DNA of 48,247 nucleotides from Chitinophaga pinensis (GTDB lineage Bacteria; Bacteroidota; Bacteroidia; Chitinophagales; Chitinophagaceae), in the NCBI GenBank assembly GCA_945902975.1, contig CAMDNL010000002.1, positions 1 to 48,247 of the forward strand, in the 5' to 3' direction. The stretch's first letter is position 1. Each line of letters starts with the position of its first letter. The translations under genes were made by a program, and so were the position numbers. The notes under the pieces were generated by a model, which did no database searches, had not been told where the DNA came from, and saw only the letters and a list, made by a program, of their open reading frames with translations. Positions 36,810 through 46,106 of this stretch are shown here, piece by piece.

Positions 36810-38087
36810 TTATTTATGTTGCTTATATACTTTCCCATCCTTCATTATCCAATCGATATTTTCCAAGCTTTCAATATTTTTAGTAGGGTCTTGTTTTAAG
36901 GCAATGATATCGGCCAATGCGCCTACTTTTATTTCACCTATTTGACCAACCTGTCCTAGTAATTCCGCGGCATTTACAGTGGCTGTTTGGATGGCCTGTA
37001 TTGGTGTTAATCCCCATGATACAAAATAAGAAAAGTCTTTAGCTTGTGGAAGACTCCAATCATACCCGCCAATATCTGTACCATATGCAATTTTGACGCC
37101 CACCTTAATCGCTTTTTTAAATGTTTCTGGAATAGACTTAGAAAACATAAGATTGATAGGGCTACCTAATTTAGCCCTGCCTTCTGCAACAAATTCATTT
37201 ACAAATAATGTTGGGCACCAAAAAACACCTTTAGCAGCCATTAATTGCATACTCTCTTCATCCATACCTAATCCATGTTCAATAGATTTTGCGCCTGCAT
37301 TTACTGCAGCAATAATACCGTCTCTAGTCATGGCGTGTGCAGCGAAATTTTTTCTGCTACCTATTGTTTCATTACCAATAGCATTCATTTCCTCTGATGT
37401 AAAATTTGATAATGCCCTGTAGTTTCCGTCTGGTTGTTTGATGTAGCCTCTGTCTGAGTATATTTTGATCCAATCTGCACCATGTTCTAATTGCTCTCGA
37501 ACAGCTTTTCTTGCTTCGTCAGCGCCTGTAATTTCTTGTACACCTTTTGGCATTTTTAATTCCCATGCATACTCAGAAGCTTTAATTGGGTAATGACCTG
37601 TCGTATTAATTGCTAAAGTTGCAACAAACATTCTTGGACCAGGAATGACACCGGCATTAATCGCTTTTTTTAAATCAACATCTGCATATCCTGCCCCTTC
37701 TGTACCTAAGTCACGAATCGTCGTAAATCCATTCATAAGTGCCCTTTCAGCAGATTTTACACCTCTTATTGTTCTATATGGGATTGACTCTTTAAGCACT
37801 TGTACGTCATAATCTTCCTGCGTGATATCTCCCTGAAGTAATACATGCGTATGACAATCAATCATGCCTGGCATCACAAAATAATCAGAAAGATCGATGG
37901 TGGTATCTGCTTTAAATGCAGTAGGACCAACAGCAACAACTTTGTTTCCACTAAGCAAAACAAATTGTTTTTCTAGCACAATACCTGTTTTAGTATCTAA
38001 TAACTTACCACATTTAAGTAGGATTGATTTTTGTGCTTCGGCATACAATGAAGCAAGAAGCATGAATAAGAAAATGAATTGTCGCAT
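36810..38087 (-). CDS. Secreted amidohydrolase, imidazolonepropionase/Xaa-Arg dipeptidase-like
   Basis: This 425-residue protein has a signal peptide (IFLFMLLASLYAEAQ) and an amidohydrolase TIM barrel. Metal ligands sit in MIDCHTHVLL, DWIKIYSDRGY (candidate carboxylated lysine), FAAHAMTRDGI, SIEHGLGMDEE and AYGTDIGGYDW. A small beta-sandwich flanks it (GNKVVAVGPTA, VGALADIIALKQDP). Relatives hydrolyse dipeptides with C-terminal Arg or Lys, Xaa-Pro bonds or cyclic amides. It starts 7 nt after the stop of the VPS10/BNR gene upstream, so the two are one transcript. Its partners suggest peptide work outside the cytoplasm, though the substrate is an inference. Confidence 0.9.
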   Translation of the reverse strand: MRQFIFLFMLLASLYAEAQKSILLKCGKLLDTKTGIVLEKQFVLLSGNKVVAVGPTAFKADTTIDLSDYFVMPGMIDCHTHVLLQGDITQEDYDVQVLKESIPYRTIRGVKSAERALMNGFTTIRDLGTEGAGYADVDLKKAINAGVIPGPRMFVATLAINTTGHYPIKASEYAWELKMPKGVQEITGADEARKAVREQLEHGADWIKIYSDRGYIKQPDGNYRALSNFTSEEMNAIGNETIGSRKNFAAHAMTRDGIIAAVNAGAKSIEHGLGMDEESMQLMAAKGVFWCPTLFVNEFVAEGRAKLGSPINLMFSKSIPETFKKAIKVGVKIAYGTDIGGYDWSLPQAKDFSYFVSWGLTPIQAIQTATVNAAELLGQVGQIGEIKVGALADIIALKQDPTKNIESLENIDWIMKDGKVYKQHK

Positions 38088-38094
38088 AGTGGAT

Positions 38095-41000
38095 TTATTT
38101 TAATTGTAATGCAGGAATATTGGCACTTTTGAATTGGTTGTTAAAATTCTTAACTGCATCATAAATGGCATCTAATTTTAATTTTTCTTTCGCCCAAGTA
38201 TTTTGTAAGTCAGCTAATCTGATTTTGACCCCATCCGTTAAAACAGGATCACTAATATCAATTAAACCTTTAATATAAAAGAAGTCTACATTTAATTTAC
38301 TTGGCCAATTAATTACATCTTGCCCATTTTGTGTTCTACTTTCAACAATATTTGATTCCCAATCATCTATTTTGCTAATCATACTATTCGCCTCTTCTTT
38401 AATTGATTTTGCTTCAGGAATACTTGCTAATGTTTCAGCATAATATTGTAATTGTTTTTTTATTTTTCTTAAGTTATTAACTGAAGTATGTACCTCCTTA
38501 ATATTTGAACTTATTGTAGCGAGTGTACTTTGTTGCAAGTCCCAATTTTCTTGAGATGCTTTTATAAATGGATTAGGCAGTACAGTTAGCGTTGTACTAT
38601 TTGATTGCTTAGAGGCGCTATTGTTAATTGGATGAAGGGTTAATTTAGCTTGGTAGGTTCCTGGCGCAACAGCATATCCTGCATAGCTTCCTAAAACAAA
38701 AACGCCATTCACATCAGGACTTTCTGAATTCGTTCTAAAATTCCATAAAAAACGATTATGCCCTTTTTGATTGCTTAGCAAGGTCTCAGGAGCAGGACCA
38801 CCTGGATATTTTTTGTAGTTCCCGTCCTTTAAATTACTATATATCCTAATCAATTTACCTTTAGAATCAGTTATCTCTAATATAACAGTGTCTTTTTCAT
38901 TAAGTGTTTCTGGTAAAAAATAGTCAAGGATGACGCCTTCTGGCGCATTTTGTCCTTCTCCATTTTTCTCAGGTAACCCGTTTCCACCACCATATTTATA
39001 AGCTGGCTTTGGCATGATTAATTGAACTGAACTATAGTTATTGAATTGTATATTTTGTTGCACTGTACTTAGATCATCTAAAATCCAAAATGCTCTACCA
39101 GCAGTGGCTGCAACCAAATCATTGTCTCTGATAATAAGATCGGTCACTGGCACAATAGGTAAATTTAATTGAAAATTAGACCAAGAATTACCAGCATCAT
39201 TTGAAATATAAAAGCCTCTCTCGCTGCCAGCGTATAAAATATTTTTAAACTTTTTATCTTCTCTAATTACTTTAATAAAATCAGCATCTTTAACGCCATT
39301 ATTTATTTTTGTCCAGGTTACACCATTGTCTGTTGTTTTATAAGTATAAGAGGCATAATCGTTTAGCTTATACCTTGTAGCACTTATATAAATAACCCCT
39401 TTATCAAATGAAGAAGCTTCAATACTATTTATTTGACATTCTTCTAAATCTTTTGGTGTAATATTTGCCCAAGTCTTACCACCATCTGTAGTTACATGTA
39501 CCAACCCGCAATCACTTCCTGTATAAATTGTATTGGCATCAAGTGGTGATTCTTTTACATAAAAAATGGTATTATAGTTTTCGCCACCAGCTCCTTCGTT
39601 GGTAAATGGAACTCCGCCTGGACCTTGCTTAGATTTATCATTTCTTGTTAAGTCTGGGCTTATTGCATCCCAACTTAATCCACCATTCATGGTTTTCAAT
39701 AATACATTGGCAGCATGATACATCACTTTTGGATTGTGCATAGAAGTTACAATTGGCGCATTCCAATTAAACCTGTATTTCATATCTTTTGGCTGGACTG
39801 CTAAATTCAGACTTGGATATGCTTGTACATCTTTAACCTCATTTGTTTTAGTATTGAGCATTTCAATATACCCTTGATAACATCCCCCGTATACTATTTC
39901 AGGGTTATTAGGGTCAAATGCTAGAAAAGCTGATTCACAACCCGCACCTGCATTCCAATCACGCACAGTGATAGCACCTGTATTATTTCTACTAGCAATA
40001 ATGACAGAAGAATTATCCTGTTGACCACCATATACTTTATAAGGAAATGAATTATCTGTATTTACTCTATAAAATTGAGCAGTACTTTGATTCATAATAG
40101 AAGACCATGAATTGGCTTGATCATAACTAATTTCTCCACCGCCATCATCTGCCAAACCAATCTCATTATTATTGTTTGGATTAATCCATAAGTCATGGGT
40201 GTCTCCATGTCCGACTTTCACGTTGGTAAAAGTTTTTCCTCCATCAATTGAACGCATCATAGGTGCGTTTAAAACATACACTAAATTTTCATTTTTTGTG
40301 TCTGCATATACTTTCATATAATACCAAGATCTAGAGGATATATCTTGATTGTTAGACAACAATGCCCAAGTTTTACCAGCATCATCTGAACGATATAATC
40401 CTGATTTCTTTTTTTCTGTTTCAACAATTGCAAATACACGATTAGGATTAACCCTAGAAACACTTAATCCAATCTTACCCATTAAATCAGGCAAGCCTTC
40501 TGTTAATTTTATCCAAGTAACACCTTCATCTGTAGATTTCCATATAGCAGAACCTTTTCCGCCACTTGATACCGTCCAAGGAAATCTGCGATGCTCCCAT
40601 GAAGCAGCATATAAAACTCGAGGATTAGTCATATCCATTGTCAAGGAAGCAATTCCTGTACTATCATTAATATACAACACACGCTTCCAATTAACTCCTC
40701 CATCTATTGTTTTATAAACCCCTCTTTCATTATTAGGACCATGTACTGTCCCTTGAGCAGCCACATATACAATATCTGAATTAGAAGGATGAACTGCGAT
40801 ATCAGCTATATGTCTAGTTTTTTCAAGTCCGATATTTTTCCATGTAACACCACCATTGGTAGATTTATAGACACCATCTCCATAACTTGTCATTACACCT
40901 CTTACAGCATGCTCACCTGAACCAACATAAATAACATTTGGGTCGGATTCAGAAACAGCAATATCCCCGATAGAACCCACATTAAAAAAGCCATCTGAAA

Positions 41001-41268
41001 TATTTTTCCACTTAAGTCCACCATCGATAGTTTCCCAAACGCCCCCTCCCGTGTATCCTGCATAAAATCTTTTTGAATTACTGACCACTCCACTAATGGT
41101 ATTTGCCCTTCCGCCTCTTGTTGGGCCAATATTCCTCCATTGTAAATTTTTAAATACTGAATCTAGAATTGGCTTAGTAGCTTCAATAGTAGTAGTATTC
41201 GATTTTTTCTTCTGTGCTTGAACACTTAATGATAAAAGGAGTAAAAGACAGATAATTGGATTTTTCAT
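38095..41268 (-). CDS. Secreted VPS10/sortilin-like BNR-repeat beta-propeller protein
   Basis: This 1,057-residue exported protein (signal peptide ending VQAQ) contains many BNR/Asp-box turns, such as STDEGVTW, SDDAGKTW, TDGGKTW, TDNGVTW and SNDAGNSW, spread over about residues 45-720 and forming one or two large propellers. The opening WRNIGPTRGGRANTISG and VYVAAQGTVHGPNNERGVYKT is typical of a widespread Bacteroidota family annotated as glycosyl hydrolase or sortilin-like. A C-terminal helical region (about 900-1050) follows an Ig-like segment. No catalytic residues are certain. It heads the minus-strand row and shares a transcript with the amidohydrolase, so a protein-binding or peptide-handling role is as plausible as sugar hydrolysis. 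Confidence 0.85.
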   Translation of the reverse strand: MKNPIICLLLLLSLSVQAQKKKSNTTTIEATKPILDSVFKNLQWRNIGPTRGGRANTISGVVSNSKRFYAGYTGGGVWETIDGGLKWKNISDGFFNVGSIGDIAVSESDPNVIYVGSGEHAVRGVMTSYGDGVYKSTNGGVTWKNIGLEKTRHIADIAVHPSNSDIVYVAAQGTVHGPNNERGVYKTIDGGVNWKRVLYINDSTGIASLTMDMTNPRVLYAASWEHRRFPWTVSSGGKGSAIWKSTDEGVTWIKLTEGLPDLMGKIGLSVSRVNPNRVFAIVETEKKKSGLYRSDDAGKTWALLSNNQDISSRSWYYMKVYADTKNENLVYVLNAPMMRSIDGGKTFTNVKVGHGDTHDLWINPNNNNEIGLADDGGGEISYDQANSWSSIMNQSTAQFYRVNTDNSFPYKVYGGQQDNSSVIIASRNNTGAITVRDWNAGAGCESAFLAFDPNNPEIVYGGCYQGYIEMLNTKTNEVKDVQAYPSLNLAVQPKDMKYRFNWNAPIVTSMHNPKVMYHAANVLLKTMNGGLSWDAISPDLTRNDKSKQGPGGVPFTNEGAGGENYNTIFYVKESPLDANTIYTGSDCGLVHVTTDGGKTWANITPKDLEECQINSIEASSFDKGVIYISATRYKLNDYASYTYKTTDNGVTWTKINNGVKDADFIKVIREDKKFKNILYAGSERGFYISNDAGNSWSNFQLNLPIVPVTDLIIRDNDLVAATAGRAFWILDDLSTVQQNIQFNNYSSVQLIMPKPAYKYGGGNGLPEKNGEGQNAPEGVILDYFLPETLNEKDTVILEITDSKGKLIRIYSNLKDGNYKKYPGGPAPETLLSNQKGHNRFLWNFRTNSESPDVNGVFVLGSYAGYAVAPGTYQAKLTLHPINNSASKQSNSTTLTVLPNPFIKASQENWDLQQSTLATISSNIKEVHTSVNNLRKIKKQLQYYAETLASIPEAKSIKEEANSMISKIDDWESNIVESRTQNGQDVINWPSKLNVDFFYIKGLIDISDPVLTDGVKIRLADLQNTWAKEKLKLDAIYDAVKNFNNQFKSANIPALQLK

Positions 41269-41404
41269 ATTTATGAACTTTTAATTTAAATATAGATAAA
41301 CCCTAAGTTAGTAATTTTTTCAACCTCCTGCTTTTTACCCATCTTTTAACCAATAATTATAGTAAATTAGCTAGGTACATTATTCATAATTCAACCTATA
41401 ATAC

Positions 41405-43939
41405 ATGCTTAAGAAAATTGTTTCATCGCTTTTTTTAATGCTTTCCTTTTTGCTAGTGCAGGGGCAGGCCAATTATTTCTACCCTAATAAAGGAAATTTT
41501 GATGCTAGTATACCTACCCCAGAACAATTTTTGGGCTATGCCATTGGTGAACAACATACAAGGCATGATCGAATTGTAGCTTATTTAAAAGAGCTAGATC
41601 GCTTATCCGATAAGGTTTCCTTTGAAATCATTGGAGAAACCTTTGAGCGTCGAGCACAAGTGGTGGCTATTTTTTCTTCTCCAGAAAACCATAAGAATTT
41701 AGAGCAAATTAGATTGCAACACTTATCCAATCAAACAAATGGTACTAATAATAAGGTTCCGTTGGTTATTCATCTGGCCTATAATGTGCATGGCAATGAG
41801 CCCTCTTCAAGTGAAGCAGCCCTGTTAACTGCTTACTATTTAACTGCTTCTCAAAGCGAACAGACCAAAGAATGGTTAAATAATATGATTATTACATTGG
41901 ATCCTGTTATAAACCCTGACGGCAGAGACCGCCACACGCATTGGGCGAATATGCATAAGGGAACACCTCCTGTTGCTGATCCTAATGACAGAGAGCACAA
42001 TGAAATTTGGCCTGGAGGAAGATTCAACCATTATTGGTTTGACTTAAATCGTGATTGGTTCTTAGGTACTTTCCCAGAAACAAGAAATAGGATTAATTTC
42101 TTTCATAAGTGGCGCCCTTATGTACAAACAGACCACCATGAAATGGGCACAAATTCAACTTTCTACTTCGATCCAGGTAAAGAGTCAAGTAATAATCCAA
42201 TTGTGCCTGATTACTTGTACAAAAATATATATCCAAAATTTGGTGAATATTTTACCAAGGCAACTAACAGCATCGGCTCTATGTATTTTACCAAAGAAGC
42301 ATTCGATAAACTATACCCTGGTTATGGTAGCAGTTATATAAATTTTTATGGTGGTGCTGGATTTTTATTCGAGCAAGGTAGCAGCCGAGGTCATGTACAA
42401 GAAACAACTACCATTCCTATCACTTTTGGTTTTACTATACGCAATCAGTTCACCGCTTCTTTAGCTACTATCACCGCATCTTTAGCAGAGAAAGAAAGTT
42501 TAATTGAGTTACGTAAGCAGTTTTATTTAACAGCAAAGCAACAAGCCACAAATTCAATTATTAAAGGGTATAGCTTTGGCGACGCCAAAGATTTTAATAG
42601 AACAAAAGCATTTATTGATTTATTACTATTGCACAAAATAGATATTTATAAAGTTCCCAACTCAACAGATTATTTTGTACCTACAGCACAGGATAATTAT
42701 ATTATGGTAAAAAGTATTTTTGAAAATCAAATTACTTATAAGGATAGTACTTTTTACGACGCTTCTACTTGGAGTTTAATTCATGCCTACGGACTTCCTT
42801 TTACCGAGGTGAAGTCTAGTATGGTTTTAGCTGAAAAAGTAAATGCAGCTCTCGTTTTAAATAATACACCCATTGTAAAAAGTAATTATGCTTACTTGGT
42901 AAACAATACAGACTATAATATTCATCAATTCATTTACGCATTACAAAGTGAGGGTGTTTTTGTACAAACAGCTACCAGAACCTTTAGTACCAATATCAAT
43001 GGAGAGAATAAGAATTTTGGATATGGTAGTATTATCATTTCTGTTCAACAACAAAAAGTAGGAGCAGATGAGTTGTATAATATAGTTAGCAAAGCCAGTG
43101 TTGCTGCCAATATAAAAGTACATACAGTGGCAACAGGATATAGCAACTCAGGTATTGACCTTGGAAGCAACTATATAAAAACACTCAAAAAGCCGGAAGC
43201 AGCAATGATTATAGGAACTGGTGTTGCCGCTTCAGAAGCAGGTGAAATATGGCATTTACTAGACCAACGCTTGCATATGCCTATTACTAAAATAGATATT
43301 CTAAATTTCTCTAGAGTTCGTTTAGAAAGGTATAATACACTGGTTATGGTTTCAGGTGCCTATAACTTTTTAGATAAAAATAGTGTAGATAAAATTAAAG
43401 CATGGGTTCAAAACGGTAACACACTTATTACTATAAAGTCTGGGGCCGATTGGGCCATTAAAAATGGATTTACTAAATTCAAATTAGCTGTTGACTCCAG
43501 TACCACAAAAGGAAGATTTGATTACGATAGAGCAAGTGATATGGAGGGTGCTAAAGCCTTAGGTGGCTCTATTTTTTCTATAGACCTTGATACGACCCAT
43601 CCTATTGGATATGGATTCTCTAAAAGAAAAGTTTCTGTCTATAAAAACAATTCTACCTTTTTTAAAAATAGTACAAGTGCCTATAGTACTATTGCGCAGT
43701 ATACCAATACTCCTCTAGTAGGCGGCTACCTACATCCTAATTCTTTAAAAATGATTAAAAATTCACCTTCTATCTTAGTAGGCGCTGAGGGAAGTGGAAG
43801 AGTCATTTTATTTGCAGACGAACCAAATTTTAGAGGAACTTGGTATGGAACAAACAAATTATTTTTAAACGCCTTATTCTTAGGAAGTATTATGGCAGCC
43901 CCTGGTGCAGATTATGCAGAAGAAGAAGATAAACATTAA
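41405..43939 (+). CDS. Secreted M14 family zinc carboxypeptidase
   Basis: The signal peptide ends near LVQGQ (21). The M14 domain spans about 40-370. Zinc ligands are H129 and E132 in YNVHGNEPSSSEAAL and H244 or H245 in QTDHHEMG. Substrate residues lie in INPDGRDR and FDLNRDW, and the catalytic glutamate is probably E323 in GFLFEQGSS. The remainder, to 844 residues, holds a GATase1-like domain (LVMVSGAYNFLDKNSVDKIKAWVQNG) seen in large Bacteroidota M14 proteins. It removes C-terminal residues or trims peptides outside the cytoplasm. It diverges from the VPS10 gene across 136 nt and the esterase gene follows after 14 nt. Confidence 0.92.
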   Translation: MLKKIVSSLFLMLSFLLVQGQANYFYPNKGNFDASIPTPEQFLGYAIGEQHTRHDRIVAYLKELDRLSDKVSFEIIGETFERRAQVVAIFSSPENHKNLEQIRLQHLSNQTNGTNNKVPLVIHLAYNVHGNEPSSSEAALLTAYYLTASQSEQTKEWLNNMIITLDPVINPDGRDRHTHWANMHKGTPPVADPNDREHNEIWPGGRFNHYWFDLNRDWFLGTFPETRNRINFFHKWRPYVQTDHHEMGTNSTFYFDPGKESSNNPIVPDYLYKNIYPKFGEYFTKATNSIGSMYFTKEAFDKLYPGYGSSYINFYGGAGFLFEQGSSRGHVQETTTIPITFGFTIRNQFTASLATITASLAEKESLIELRKQFYLTAKQQATNSIIKGYSFGDAKDFNRTKAFIDLLLLHKIDIYKVPNSTDYFVPTAQDNYIMVKSIFENQITYKDSTFYDASTWSLIHAYGLPFTEVKSSMVLAEKVNAALVLNNTPIVKSNYAYLVNNTDYNIHQFIYALQSEGVFVQTATRTFSTNINGENKNFGYGSIIISVQQQKVGADELYNIVSKASVAANIKVHTVATGYSNSGIDLGSNYIKTLKKPEAAMIIGTGVAASEAGEIWHLLDQRLHMPITKIDILNFSRVRLERYNTLVMVSGAYNFLDKNSVDKIKAWVQNGNTLITIKSGADWAIKNGFTKFKLAVDSSTTKGRFDYDRASDMEGAKALGGSIFSIDLDTTHPIGYGFSKRKVSVYKNNSTFFKNSTSAYSTIAQYTNTPLVGGYLHPNSLKMIKNSPSILVGAEGSGRVILFADEPNFRGTWYGTNKLFLNALFLGSIMAAPGADYAEEEDKH

Positions 43940-43953
43940 TTAAAAAAAATTAC

Positions 43954-45678
43954 ATGAAAATAAATTTATTTAAAACAATATGTTACGTAAGCATTTTTTT
44001 ACTAAATGGATTTGAATTAAGTGCTCAAATGTTTAATGTAAAAATTAATAATAATTTACATACTGAAAATTTTGACGGAAGACTATTATTACTTTTTTCT
44101 AATAACAATGCAGCAGAGCCAAGATTCCAAATTAGTGACGCGCTTAGTACCCAAATTATTTTAGGTAAAAATGTAGACCAGTGGGCCATTGGATCAACGC
44201 AAAGTATTGCACAAGAGGCCTATGGTTTCCCGAAAGAAAGGCTTAGTGATATACCAGCAGGAGACTACTACGTTCAAGTACTTTTGCATAAATATGAAAC
44301 TTTTCACCTTAAAAATGGTAAAGTAGTAAAACTGCCAATGGATCGTGGAGAAGGCCAGCATTGGAATTTAGCACCCGGTAATATTTATTCAAAACCAATA
44401 AAAATTCATTTTGATCCCAAAAATACAGAAGTAGTTCAACTAACTATTGATCAAATCATACCCCCGATAATAGAACCAACTGACTCAAAATATATTAAAC
44501 ATATTAAAATTCAAAGTAAGTTACTAACTGAATTTTGGGGTAGGCCAATGTACCTGGGTGCACATATTTTACTTCCTGAAGGATTTGATACACATCCAAA
44601 TGTGAAATACCCATTGGCAATTTATCACGGACATTTCCCTTCAGATCTTAGTGGCTTTAGTACAACGCCCCCAAACCCCAACTTAATTCCAGATACAAGT
44701 GCCCGATTTAATATAACTGGGTATAATAAAATACAAGAAGAAGAAGCCTATCAGTTTTATAAACAATGGACAGGGCCAAATTTTCCTAGAGTATTGGCCA
44801 TAGAAATACAACATGCAACACCCTACTACGATGATTCTTACGCAGTAAATTCTGCAAATATGGGCCCTTATGGAGATGCTATTACTTATGAATTAATTCC
44901 CGAAATTGAAAAGCAATTTAGAGGAATTGGACAAGGTTGGGCAAGATTTACTTATGGTGGATCAACAGGAGGATGGGAAGCCCTTGCAGTTCAAGTATTC
45001 TATCCAAATGAGTACAATGGCGCTTATGCAGCATGCCCAGATCCAATAGATTTTAATCATTATACAACCATTAATATTTATAAAGACGAAAATGCTTACT
45101 ATGCAAAAAGTGATTTCAAAGATTTAGCAAGACCATCGCATAGAAATTATTTAGGACATATTAATTCTACCATCAAAGAAACCAATCAAAGAGAACTTGC
45201 TTTAGGAACCCATTCTAGAAGTGGAGATCAATATGATGTATGGGAGGCTGTTTTCTCTCCAATGGGTGAAGACGGTTATCCAAAAAGAATATTTGATAAA
45301 CACAGTGGTACAATTGACAAGTCGGTTGCTGCCTATTGGAAAGAAAACTACGACTTAGCACATATTATTAAAAGGGATTGGCCAAAAATTGGTGAACAAC
45401 TAAAGGGTAAAATTCATTTATACGTGGGCGATATGGATAACTACTATTTAAACAATGCAGTTTACACAGCCGAGGATATGTTAAAACAATTAAAGAATCC
45501 AAGTTGTAATTGCGTAATTGATTATGGAGATAGAGCAGAGCATTGTTGGAATGGTGACCATACACAGCCTAACTATATAAGCAGATTACGTTACCATCAA
45601 ATGTTTATTAATAAATGGGCACAAGAGGTAAAAACAAGAGCCCCAAAGGGAGTAGACTTAAAATCTTGGCTTTACTAA
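43954..45678 (+). CDS. Secreted alpha/beta-hydrolase esterase
   Basis: This 574-residue protein has a signal peptide ending ELSAQ (25), an N-terminal beta-rich domain (about 26-170) and an alpha/beta-hydrolase domain. The nucleophile is probably S337 in TYGGSTGGWEAL, with acid in VGDMDNYYLNN and histidine in DRAEHCWNGDH. YPLAIYHGHFPSD supplies the oxyanion-loop region. It resembles enterochelin-esterase-like/D-like putative esterases (Esterase_PHB/Esterase D group), whose substrates are varied. It is 14 nt downstream of the M14 gene and probably co-transcribed. No siderophore genes are near, so an enterochelin role is unlikely. Confidence 0.85.
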   Translation: MKINLFKTICYVSIFLLNGFELSAQMFNVKINNNLHTENFDGRLLLLFSNNNAAEPRFQISDALSTQIILGKNVDQWAIGSTQSIAQEAYGFPKERLSDIPAGDYYVQVLLHKYETFHLKNGKVVKLPMDRGEGQHWNLAPGNIYSKPIKIHFDPKNTEVVQLTIDQIIPPIIEPTDSKYIKHIKIQSKLLTEFWGRPMYLGAHILLPEGFDTHPNVKYPLAIYHGHFPSDLSGFSTTPPNPNLIPDTSARFNITGYNKIQEEEAYQFYKQWTGPNFPRVLAIEIQHATPYYDDSYAVNSANMGPYGDAITYELIPEIEKQFRGIGQGWARFTYGGSTGGWEALAVQVFYPNEYNGAYAACPDPIDFNHYTTINIYKDENAYYAKSDFKDLARPSHRNYLGHINSTIKETNQRELALGTHSRSGDQYDVWEAVFSPMGEDGYPKRIFDKHSGTIDKSVAAYWKENYDLAHIIKRDWPKIGEQLKGKIHLYVGDMDNYYLNNAVYTAEDMLKQLKNPSCNCVIDYGDRAEHCWNGDHTQPNYISRLRYHQMFINKWAQEVKTRAPKGVDLKSWLY

Positions 45679-45807
45679 TTTAATACTATATAAACAATAT
45701 TGCAGCCTGTTAATCTCGGGTCTATATTTTTGATAGAAAAATTTGTTAAATATATTTTATTTAAACAGATTAGAAAATGGAAATAAAGAAGGTGTTCTAA
45801 GGATATA

Positions 45808-46026
45808 CTATTGATAGCTGTCTAAATGACCCCATTTCTCCTTCCCTGAAATTTCTAAAATTCTAACACCACTTATATAAACAAGTAAAATATAGGTAAA
45901 TAGTGGAGAGATTAAAGTAATATACTGCCGGCCTGATAAGGATGAAAAGAACATAATAGAAATACCCAACCATAATGTAATCTCACCAAAGTAGTTTGGG
46001 TGTCTTGTTTAAGACCAAAGCCCTTG
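45808..46026 (-). pseudogene. Remnant of a DUF1295 (steroid-reductase-like) membrane protein gene
   Basis: Minus-strand translation of this stretch, too broken for the ORF track, gives QGLWS*TRHPNYFGE and then ITLWLGISIMF, GRQYITLISPLFTYILLV and RILEISGKEKWGHLDSY before a stop at 45810-45808. GLW-(x)-(S/T)RHPNYFGE is the DUF1295 signature; a TAA (46011-46009) replaces a residue in it. Another TAA at 46032-46030 and the absence of any N-terminal part mean only the C-terminal 70 codons survive. The rest of the 428-nt gap (45679-45807 and 46030-46106) shows no other coding sequence. Functional members are multipass membrane proteins with isoprenylcysteine-methyltransferase/5-alpha-reductase-like folds. 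Confidence 0.8.
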
Positions 46027-46040
46027 TGCTTAAACTAGTG

Positions 46041-46071
46041 TTTGTGCATTTTCTTTTTTTTCTTAAATTTA
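46041..46071 (+). promoter_or_regulatory. Putative promoter of the Asp-box propeller gene
   Basis: TTTG (46041-46044), a 19-nt spacer and TAAATTTA (46064-46071) fit the Bacteroidota promoter with one mismatch in the -7 box. The ATG follows 35 nt later. Confidence 0.4.
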
Positions 46072-46106
46072 TATCAATAAGTAGATTAACATCAAACTGA
46101 TATAAA

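Noticed and set aside
38095-41268. Repeated SxDxGxTW units as a DNA tandem repeat
   Set aside because: The repeats are divergent protein Asp-boxes of a propeller, not nucleotide-level tandem repeats.
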